A DNA stretch of 10,026 nucleotides, taken from positions 1 to 10,026 of the forward strand of contig UROC01000072.1 in NCBI GenBank assembly GCA_900549345.1, in the 5' to 3' direction. The notes below the pieces were generated by a model. The model had not been told where the DNA came from and ran no database searches. It saw only the letters and a program-made list of their open reading frames with translations. Of the stretch, positions 1 through 5,565 are shown piece by piece (positions within the stretch are counted from its first letter, which is position 1; each line of letters opens with the position of its first letter). A program made the translations under genes and the position numbers. Source of the stretch: an uncultured Collinsella sp. (GTDB lineage: Bacteria > Actinomycetota > Coriobacteriia > Coriobacteriales > Coriobacteriaceae).

Positions 1-380
1 ATGTTGTGCTGGAAATATTTGTTTGCACGGTCTTTGGAAAATCCTTTTGTGAACTCTCCGCATGGGAATGGAGTCAGAACTGCGGTCATCATTCCCTGGG
101 AACGGAAGATTTCTGATACATAGATACAGTTCATAACGGTTGCCAGCATGCCCATGTAGTCGGCCTGAGCACGCTCCATGCCACCGGCAGCGCCGGCCAT
201 GCCACGGAAAATATTGCCGCCGCCGACAACGACGCCGACCTCATGGCCAACGGCGAGCAGCTCCTTGACCTGCTTGGCAAGATGGTCGGTAACCTTGGGG
301 TCGATGCCATATTGGCCGTCGCCCATCAGTGCTTCGCCGGAAAGCTTAAGAAGCACGCGTTTATATCGGATGTCGGACAA
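1..380 (-). CDS. pyrH: UMP kinase (uridylate kinase), 5' part; apparently chimeric
   Basis: UMP kinase phosphorylates UMP to UDP with ATP in the cytoplasm, in pyrimidine nucleotide synthesis. The first 126 codons are visible; the gene runs off the left edge. The start is TTG (378-380), six bases after an AAAGGAGG ribosome binding site (387-394); no better start exists. Residues 7-18 (KRVLLKLSGEAL) are the amino-acid-kinase phosphate-binding start, residues 49-59 carry the VVVGGGNIFRG glycine-rich loop, and residues 73-84 are ADYMGMLATVMN. Up to N84 it reads as a normal high-GC Collinsella-type PyrH. From C85 (base 128 leftwards) it becomes CIYVSEIFRSQGMM and later FSKDRANKYF, which I recall from Lachnospiraceae-type UMP kinases, and GC falls from about 70% (181-240) to about 43% (1-140). 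The frame stays open. The family call is secure; whether this exact gene exists in a genome is doubtful. It is separated from tsf by a terminator. Confidence 0.9.
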   Translation of the reverse strand, partial: MSDIRYKRVLLKLSGEALMGDGQYGIDPKVTDHLAKQVKELLAVGHEVGVVVGGGNIFRGMAGAAGGMERAQADYMGMLATVMNCIYVSEIFRSQGMMTAVLTPFPCGEFTKGFSKDRANKYFQHN

Positions 381-439
381 AGCGATCCTCCTTTAATTAG
401 ACTCTCAATATGATAACAAAGGCTTAACGGGGAGCCATG
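381..439 (-). promoter_or_regulatory. pyrH upstream region with strong RBS and a weak promoter candidate
   Basis: This short stretch lies between the tsf terminator and pyrH. It holds a consensus-like ribosome binding site AAAGGAGG (387-394), which fixes the TTG start of pyrH. TATCAT at 410-415 could be a -10 box and is the same hexamer as in the rpsB promoter. No good -35 is visible at 16-18 bases upstream, so pyrH may use this weak promoter or read-through from rpsB-tsf. The RBS is clear; the promoter is a guess. Confidence 0.35.
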
Positions 440-474
440 AAAAAGCAGGCTGTGAGTAAAACCCACAGCCTGCT
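440..474 (-). terminator. Intrinsic terminator after rpsB-tsf
   Basis: A perfect 11-bp inverted repeat (arms 444-454 and 464-474, AGCAGGCTGTG / CACAGCCTGCT) has a 9-base loop. On the minus strand it is followed at once by a run of five T (440-444). It starts 24 bases after the tsf stop codon, so it ends the rpsB-tsf transcript and insulates pyrH. Confidence 0.9.
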
Positions 475-497
475 CATTACCAGCTACAAGAGCTTAT

Positions 498-1367
498 TTA
501 CTCGCCACGGACCAGACGGTCGAAGGCAACGACGGTAATGGTGTCGCCAAGCTCCTTGGAGACCTGCTCAGCGTACTTCTTGATGGTGAGGGAGCTGTCC
601 TTGATGAACTCCTGCTCGGTGAGCACGGACTGCTTGTAGAACTTCTCCAGACGGCCGACAGCCATCTTCTCCTGGATAGCCTCGGGCTTGCCGGACTCGG
701 CAGCCTGAGCCATGTAGATCTGCTTCTCGTGCTCGACGGTCTCGGCCGGAACCTGATCGCGGGTAGCGCAGATCGGGGCGACGGCGGCAACCTGAAGGGC
801 AACGTCGTGAGCGAAGGCCTTGAAGGACTCAGCCTGAGCGGTCTCGGCCTTCTCGAAAGCAAACTCGACGAGGACGCCGATCTTACCACCCATGTGGATG
901 TAAGAAGCGAGCGCGCCGTTCTCGGCCTTGCGGGCAGCGAAGCGGGAGATCTTCATGTTCTCGCCCATGATGTGAATCATCTCGGTGAGCTCGGAGGAAA
1001 CGGTCTCCTCGCCCATCGGCTTCTCGAGCAGAGCGTCGACGTCAGCAGGCTCGGTGGTAGCGACAACCTCAGCGACCTTGGAAGCAAAGCCAGTGAACTT
1101 GGCGTTGGAGCCAACGAAGTCGGTCTCGCAGGAGAGCTCGAGCAGAGCACCGGTCTTGCCATCCTCGGAGACGAACGCGGCGACAGCGCCCTCGTTGGTC
1201 TCACGGCCAGCCTTCTTGGCAGCCTTGGCGAGGCCGTTCTTACGCAGAACGTCGACAGCGGCGTCCATGTCGCCGTCAGCCTCGACGAGAGCCTTCTTGC
1301 ACTCCATCATCGGGGAGTCGGTCATCTCGCGGAGCTGCTTGACCATAGCGGCGGTAATCTGGGCCAT
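498..1367 (-). CDS. tsf: Translation elongation factor Ts
   Basis: EF-Ts is the cytoplasmic guanine-nucleotide exchange factor that recharges EF-Tu from GDP to GTP during elongation. The protein is 289 residues, a normal length. Residues 3-45 form the N-terminal UBA-like domain (ITAAMVKQLREMTDSPMMEC, KKALVEADGDMDAAVDVLR). The conserved TDFV of the EF-Tu-contacting core is at residues 82-85 (SCETDFVGSN), followed by the two core subdomains and a C-terminal SVLTEQEFIKD segment typical of the family. The start is ATG at 1365-1367, seven bases after AAAGGA; an in-frame ATG at 1382 lies upstream of that RBS and would leave no room for one. It follows rpsB by 45 bases with no terminator or obvious promoter, so the two are co-transcribed. 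Confidence 0.97.
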   Translation of the reverse strand: MAQITAAMVKQLREMTDSPMMECKKALVEADGDMDAAVDVLRKNGLAKAAKKAGRETNEGAVAAFVSEDGKTGALLELSCETDFVGSNAKFTGFASKVAEVVATTEPADVDALLEKPMGEETVSSELTEMIHIMGENMKISRFAARKAENGALASYIHMGGKIGVLVEFAFEKAETAQAESFKAFAHDVALQVAAVAPICATRDQVPAETVEHEKQIYMAQAAESGKPEAIQEKMAVGRLEKFYKQSVLTEQEFIKDSSLTIKKYAEQVSKELGDTITVVAFDRLVRGE

Positions 1368-1412
1368 TGTGGTTCCTTTCAAAGAGATGAAAAAGAATTA
1401 ACTAAGACTGAT

Positions 1413-2141
1413 TTACTCGGCCTTGGGCTCAGCGGCCATCTCGGCCTCGGAGACCTGCTCCTTGCCGGAGCCAGCGAGGCAGGCGTCAGCCATGAGCTCG
1501 CACATAAGGGTGACAGCAGAGATAGCGTCATCATTGCAGGGAATGCCGTACTCGACCTCGTCGGGATCGGAGTTGGTGTCGATCAGAGCGACGACGGGGA
1601 TGTTCAGGCGCTGAGCCTCCTTGATGGCGTTCTCCTCGCGCTTGGTGTCGATGACGAAGAGAGCCTGGGGCAGACCCTTCATGTCGCGGGCACCACCGAG
1701 GTTGGTCTGGAGCTTGGTGAGCTCCTTGCCGAGCACAGCCTGCTCCTTCTTGGGGAGCACTGCCATGCGACCGTCCTCGACCATGGCCTCGAGCTCCTCC
1801 ATGCGGTTGATGCGGGAGCGGATGGTGACGAAGTTGGTCAGCATGCCGCCGAGCCAACGCTGGTTGATGTAAGGCATGTTGGCGCGCTCAGCAGCGTTCT
1901 TGACGGCCTCCTGAGCCTGCTTCTTGGTGCCGACGAACAGCACGTTGCCGCCCTTGGCGACGTTCTTGACGAAGGTGTAGGCCTGGTCGGCGTCGAGGAT
2001 AGTCTGCTTGAGGTCGAGGATGTAGATGCCGTTGCGCTCACCGAAGATGAACGGCTTCATCTTGGGGTTCCAGCGACGGGTCTGGTGACCGAAGTGGCAG
2101 CCGGCCTCGAGCAGGGTGCGGATATTAATCTTGGTAGCCAT
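1413..2141 (-). CDS. rpsB: 30S ribosomal protein S2
   Basis: S2 is a late-assembling small-subunit protein on the solvent side of the 30S head-body junction. The 242-residue protein begins MATKINIRTLLEAGCHFGH, the standard bacterial S2 start, and carries RRWNPKMKPFIFGERNGI (residues 22-39), NVLFVGTKKQAQEAV, the QRWLGGMLTNF motif and, late in the protein, LIDTNSDPDEVEYGIPCNDD. The C-terminus ends in an acidic, alanine-rich tail (EAEMAAEPKAE), common in actinobacteria. ATG at 2139-2141 has an AGGAGG site at optimal spacing. It is the first gene of the rpsB-tsf operon, with its own promoter at 2283-2311 and a long leader. Confidence 0.98.
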   Translation of the reverse strand: MATKINIRTLLEAGCHFGHQTRRWNPKMKPFIFGERNGIYILDLKQTILDADQAYTFVKNVAKGGNVLFVGTKKQAQEAVKNAAERANMPYINQRWLGGMLTNFVTIRSRINRMEELEAMVEDGRMAVLPKKEQAVLGKELTKLQTNLGGARDMKGLPQALFVIDTKREENAIKEAQRLNIPVVALIDTNSDPDEVEYGIPCNDDAISAVTLMCELMADACLAGSGKEQVSEAEMAAEPKAE

Positions 2142-2276
2142 GTTAAACCTCCTGTGGTTTGCCTCCGCGCGGGGTCATCCTCCAAAACCAACCCGGACAT
2201 GTGCTACCAAAGCCCGGGCACCACGGTATGAAGTAGCCGCGCGTGCGTGATAAAAACCTGTTGCCGTGAAGCAACC
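2142..2276 (-). promoter_or_regulatory. rpsB 5' leader, possibly structured
   Basis: Given the promoter at 2283-2311, the untranslated leader would be about 135 nt. Seen on the minus strand, it starts with a small hairpin (GTTGC/GCAAC, 2260-2264 with 2271-2275) followed three bases later by five T. It also contains CCCGG...CCGGG arms and ends in AGGAGG next to the rpsB ATG. S2 is known to repress its own operon through a leader RNA in some bacteria. Whether this leader does the same is inference; I recognise no named motif. Confidence 0.4.
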
Positions 2277-2282
2277 CGATGA

Positions 2283-2311
2283 ATGATAGCAGGAATGCAT
2301 CTTCCTGCCAA
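2283..2311 (-). promoter_or_regulatory. Sigma-A promoter of rpsB-tsf
   Basis: On the minus strand TTGGCA (2306-2311) and TATCAT (2283-2288) are separated by exactly 17 bases, and TGC directly before the -10 makes an extended -10 element. Transcription would start near 2276. The site lies 50-80 bases after the xerC stop codon, and no intrinsic terminator is visible between xerC and this promoter, so some transcripts from the upstream cluster may also enter rpsB. A 10-bp palindrome, GGGACGTCCC (2346-2355), sits between xerC and the promoter, with no known role. Confidence 0.75.
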
Positions 2312-2360
2312 CCCGCAATCAAAACCACACACCTGAGCGCGGCGCGGGACGTCCCAGCCA

Positions 2361-3281
2361 CTATTCGCCGCGGGGATGGGCTTGAGCCACAGCCCGCTTA
2401 AGCCGATCGGGTGTGAGATGCGTGTAGATCTGCGTCGTGGACAGGCTCGCATGACCTAGCAGCTCTTGAACCGAGCGCAGGTCCGCGCCGCCCTCGAGCA
2501 AGTCGGTCGCAAAGGTATGGCGCATCGCATGCGGGGCGATGTCGGCCGGAATGCCGGCGAGCGTCGCCAGCATATGAAACCGCCGCCTGAGCATGGCGGC
2601 ACTCATGCGATTACCGCGCGCCGATATAAGCAGCGGATGCGGCCCGGTAGCGGGGTCACGACGCTTTGCCTGAGCGAGCAACTCCGGCCTCCCCTCCTCA
2701 ATATAGAGACGCGTCGCCTCGAGCGCACGACGATACAGAGGGACGATACGTTCTTTGCTCCCCTTGCCCCACAGGCGCAGCGTGCGTTCGGACCACGCAA
2801 TGGACTCCACATTGAGTGCTGCGAGCTCAGAGATACGGGCGCCCGAGGCATAGAGCAGCTCGAGCATCGCCGCATCGCGCAGTCCCGCGGGTGTTGAGGT
2901 ATCAGGCGTCTTGAGCAGCGCCTCCACCTGTTGGGTCGTCAGCACACCGGGTAGATCGCGCGGGAGCTTGGGCGAGGAAATTGCCGAGACCACATCGCCC
3001 TCCACGACCCCCTCGGCAGCCATCCATCGATAGAGCGATCGGATAGCCGACAGATGCGCCGCAAGCGTTCGGGGAGCCACCTGCTCACGCGAAAGCTCGG
3101 CAAGATAGCGACGAATGGTGCGCACGTCGGCAGCGAAAGCATCGATATCCTCGCGCTCGCACCAGGCAGCAAAGCGCTCCAGCCTCGAGCCGTAGGCCGT
3201 CACCGTGTTGGGAGAAAGTCCCTCGACACGTGAGATATAGGCGATAAACGAGTCGACGGTGTCGTACAGGTCAAAGGCTAT
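2361..3281 (-). CDS. xerC: Tyrosine recombinase XerC/XerD (chromosome dimer resolution), with apparent ATA start
   Basis: Site-specific tyrosine recombinase, expected to act with its partner at dif to resolve chromosome dimers. From the proposed start it has 306 residues. Residues 1-110 form the SAM-like core-binding domain, with the usual SFIAYI...EGLSPNTVTAY start. The catalytic set is complete: R149 (GARISE), K173 (GKGSKER), H251 and R254 (HAMRHTFAT), H277 (LLGHASLSTTQ) and Y286 (IYTHL), spaced almost as in E. coli XerD. The frame has no ATG, GTG or TTG before GTG at 3203, and that GTG would remove the conserved first 26 residues. ATA at 3279-3281 lies nine bases after GGAGG and overlaps the trmFO stop as ATAG. 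Position next to dprA and before rpsB supports a housekeeping Xer protein rather than a phage integrase; the C or D assignment rests mainly on this synteny. It is the last gene of the cluster. Confidence 0.92.
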   Translation of the reverse strand: MAFDLYDTVDSFIAYISRVEGLSPNTVTAYGSRLERFAAWCEREDIDAFAADVRTIRRYLAELSREQVAPRTLAAHLSAIRSLYRWMAAEGVVEGDVVSAISSPKLPRDLPGVLTTQQVEALLKTPDTSTPAGLRDAAMLELLYASGARISELAALNVESIAWSERTLRLWGKGSKERIVPLYRRALEATRLYIEEGRPELLAQAKRRDPATGPHPLLISARGNRMSAAMLRRRFHMLATLAGIPADIAPHAMRHTFATDLLEGGADLRSVQELLGHASLSTTQIYTHLTPDRLKRAVAQAHPRGE

Positions 3282-4615
3282 GACCGGTCGCCTCCAAACA
3301 GATCAGGACGAGTGGCCAGATAGGCATCAAGGGCCTCGAGCGCACGGTCCGCATAGGCCTGGTAGCGGTCGCGCTTGCTGCGGCGCTTACCATCCTCGAG
3401 TGGCGGCACCAGGCCAAAGTTGACATGCATAGGCTGATAGCCCACGGTGGCAGGATCGGTCGCATAGCCCACGAGCGCACCCAGGGCGCCCACGCGCGGC
3501 AACTCGACGCCCGCGACACCGATAGCCTCGGCATAGGTGTTGAGCGCCGCGAGCAGACCGGTCGCCACGGCTTCCATGTACCCCTCGGTGCCGGTGATCT
3601 GACCGGCCAGGCGCACGCCGGTACCGGGCACGGCAAAGGTGCCATCGAGCACGTGCGGGGCGTCGACAAAGGTATTGCGATGCATGACACCGTAGCGGAA
3701 GAACTCAGCGTTCCCCAGGCCCGGCACCATATGGAAGACGCGCTTCTGCTCGCCAAAGGTCAGGTTTGTCTGGAAGCCCACCAGGTTATAGGCGGTCTTC
3801 TCCTTGTTCTCGGCACGCAGCTGAATCGCCGCCCAGGGGCGACGTCCGGTACGCGGGTCGGTGAGGCCGACGGGCTTCATGGCGCCAAAGCGAATGGCGT
3901 CCTTGCCGGTGCGCGCAACTTCCTCGGCAGGTTGGCAGGCCTGGAACAGATCGCCGCCCTCAAAGTCTTTGAGCACCACGCGGTCGGCCGTGGTAAGTGC
4001 CTCGATAAAGGCCTCGTACTCCTCCTTGTTGAGCGGAGCGTTGAGATAGTCGCCGCTCCCCTGCTCCTCGTAGCGCGACTGCGAGAACAGCACGTCCATA
4101 TCGAGCGTGGAGGCATCGACGATCGGCGCCGCGGCATCGAAGAACGCAAGGGCGTCGCCGCCGACGAGCTTCATGACCTCTTCGCTCAGCGCCGGTGAAC
4201 ACAGCGGGCCCGCGGCAATGACCACGTGGCCCTCGGGAATCTGCGTGACCTCGCCGTGCACGACCTCGATATTGGGACGGGCGGCAACCTCGGCCTCGAC
4301 AAGCTCGGAAAACTTGACGCGGTCGACCGCCAGGGCACCGCCGGCGGGAACAGCCGCGCGATGGGCGCAATCGAGCAGGACTGAACCCATGCGCTCAAGC
4401 TCGGCCTTCAGCAAACCAGCCGCGGAATCCGGACGGGTCGACTTAAACGAATTGGAGCAGACGAGCTCTGCCAAGTGATCGGTATGGTGAGCCGGGGAGC
4501 TAACCTGGGGGCGCATCTCGCACAGCCTAACGGCAAAACCGCGGTCTGCCAGCTGGATCGCGCATTCCGAACCCGCCAGACCGCCACCGATAACCGTCAC
4601 CTGATCGAACTGCAT
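3278..4615 (-). CDS. trmFO: Folate/FAD-dependent tRNA (uracil-54-C5)-methyltransferase TrmFO
   Basis: TrmFO makes 5-methyluridine at position 54 in the T-loop of tRNAs, using methylene-tetrahydrofolate as carbon donor and FAD plus NAD(P)H as reductant. The 445-residue protein is full length for the family. An FAD-binding Rossmann motif opens it (VTVIGGGLAGSECA, near residue 10). The two conserved catalytic-type cysteines are present: C53 in ELVCSNSFKS and C227 in FQACQPAEEVA. Other family blocks are GAMKPVGLTDPRTGRRPWA, FGEQKRVFHMVPGL and the C-terminal GQITGTEGYMEA. ATG at 4613-4615 is preferred because AAAGG lies nine bases upstream; an in-frame TTG six bases earlier is too close to it. It lies 14 bases after dprA and its stop overlaps the xerC start. 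Many actinobacteria lack this enzyme, so its place here resembles the Firmicutes order dprA-(topA)-trmFO-xerC. Confidence 0.95.
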   Translation of the reverse strand: MQFDQVTVIGGGLAGSECAIQLADRGFAVRLCEMRPQVSSPAHHTDHLAELVCSNSFKSTRPDSAAGLLKAELERMGSVLLDCAHRAAVPAGGALAVDRVKFSELVEAEVAARPNIEVVHGEVTQIPEGHVVIAAGPLCSPALSEEVMKLVGGDALAFFDAAAPIVDASTLDMDVLFSQSRYEEQGSGDYLNAPLNKEEYEAFIEALTTADRVVLKDFEGGDLFQACQPAEEVARTGKDAIRFGAMKPVGLTDPRTGRRPWAAIQLRAENKEKTAYNLVGFQTNLTFGEQKRVFHMVPGLGNAEFFRYGVMHRNTFVDAPHVLDGTFAVPGTGVRLAGQITGTEGYMEAVATGLLAALNTYAEAIGVAGVELPRVGALGALVGYATDPATVGYQPMHVNFGLVPPLEDGKRRSKRDRYQAYADRALEALDAYLATRPDLFGGDRS

Positions 4616-4629
4616 CTGCAAACACCTTT

Positions 4630-5565
4630 CTAATTGACACGTTTTCCATTGTGACCGAAGGGCGTCTGGGCGTGAAGGGCAAACTTGGAGGGCGCATACC
4701 TTCCATCCATCATGCGCTCGATAAGGCCCTCGAGCTCAAGCGAACCCAGGAGTTTAAGTACGCCGACGGCATCGAGCGAGACGAGCGCCGCGATGTCGTC
4801 GACTTTGAGCGGAGAGGCGATGAGCGCATGCATCACGGTCTGCTGCGTTGGATCCAGGTCGGCAATGCCGGGAGCATCGGGGCGCGAGTAGCGCAGGGTG
4901 CCGTAGATGCGTGAGATAGCTATCTCGATAGATTCCTCGTCGATGATGCAGCAGGCACCGTTCGCAATGAGGTAATTCGTGCCACGCGACTCGGGCGATA
5001 GGATCGACCCCGGCACGGCAAGAAGTTCTCGCCCCAAATCCATAGCAGCCTCGGCTGTAGAAAACGTCCCGGAAGGCATACCCGCCTCGGATACAAAGAG
5101 GGCTTGCGACAGGGCCGCGATCACGCGATTGCGGCGCGGAAAGGCAAACTTGCGCGGACCCATGCCCCACGGGGAGATCGACACGACCGCGCCGCCCGTA
5201 TCGAGTGTGCGCGTGATGAGGCCAGCACTCGAGCGCGGATAGACCACGTCGGCGCCCGTCCCCAGCACCACGACGTGTTTGCCGCCGGAATTGACCGCAG
5301 CCCAACCCGAGGCCTGGTCACAACCGACCGCGCCGCCCGAAACTACCGTCACGCCCGCCTCGACCGCAACCTTTGCCGCAAGCTCTGCCACGGCAAGACC
5401 ATACGGAGAGGCCTTGCGCGCGCCGATGATGGAGAGCGCGGGCGTCGAAAGCACCTCGGGGTTGCCGCGCACATAGAGTGTCTGGGGCACATCAGAAAGC
5501 TCCAAAACGGTCTCGGGATACAACGCGTCACCTGGATGCAGCTCGAAGGTCCCCTCGGCCATCAT
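4630..5565 (-). CDS. dprA: DNA-processing protein DprA (Smf/DprA family), short form
   Basis: DprA loads RecA on incoming single-stranded DNA and protects it during natural transformation; it is also widespread in bacteria not known to be competent. The 311-residue protein starts almost directly at the Rossmann domain (residues 10-215), without the N-terminal SAM-like domain of longer homologues. Recognisable blocks are LYVRGN (30-35), SIIGARKASPYG, VVVLGTGADVVYP, FPRRNRVIAALS (142-153), SGTFSTAEAA, LLAVPGS and GTNYLIANGA. Residues 236-292 form a C-terminal winged-helix domain. Odd points: the usual GxARGIDxxAH is here GGAVGCDQASGW, and the usual SE before the glycine/proline loop is SISPWGMGP. 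ATG at 5563-5565 overlaps the comM stop by four bases; a second ATG follows directly (5560-5562), and GGAGG upstream can serve either. The family is secure; whether it works exactly like canonical DprA is uncertain. Confidence 0.92.
   Translation of the reverse strand: MMAEGTFELHPGDALYPETVLELSDVPQTLYVRGNPEVLSTPALSIIGARKASPYGLAVAELAAKVAVEAGVTVVSGGAVGCDQASGWAAVNSGGKHVVVLGTGADVVYPRSSAGLITRTLDTGGAVVSISPWGMGPRKFAFPRRNRVIAALSQALFVSEAGMPSGTFSTAEAAMDLGRELLAVPGSILSPESRGTNYLIANGACCIIDEESIEIAISRIYGTLRYSRPDAPGIADLDPTQQTVMHALIASPLKVDDIAALVSLDAVGVLKLLGSLELEGLIERMMDGRYAPSKFALHAQTPFGHNGKRVN

Noticed and set aside
729..2231. A 500-codon open frame on the plus strand opposite tsf and rpsB
   Set aside because: It is antisense to two unmistakable conserved genes, its leucine/glycine/valine/aspartate-rich product matches no family I know, and long antisense frames are expected from the codon bias of high-GC genes.
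2346..2355. Palindrome GGGACGTCCC between xerC and the rpsB promoter as an operator or terminator
   Set aside because: Ten bases with no loop and no T-run cannot be a terminator, and a single short palindrome in high-GC DNA is weak evidence for an operator.
2361..3281. The tyrosine recombinase as a phage or transposon integrase
   Set aside because: It has XerC/XerD length and motifs, sits in the conserved dprA-xerC-rpsB order, and no attachment repeats, tRNA or cargo genes are nearby.
3279..3756. Other frames opposite or beside the xerC start that could supply an upstream ATG by frameshift
   Set aside because: The xerC frame is uninterrupted through the family N-terminus and the other frames there are shadows of trmFO; a noncanonical start explains the data more simply.
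3425..4198. A 257-codon plus-strand open frame opposite trmFO
   Set aside because: It lies wholly inside trmFO, has no RBS, and has a composition typical of a shadow frame.
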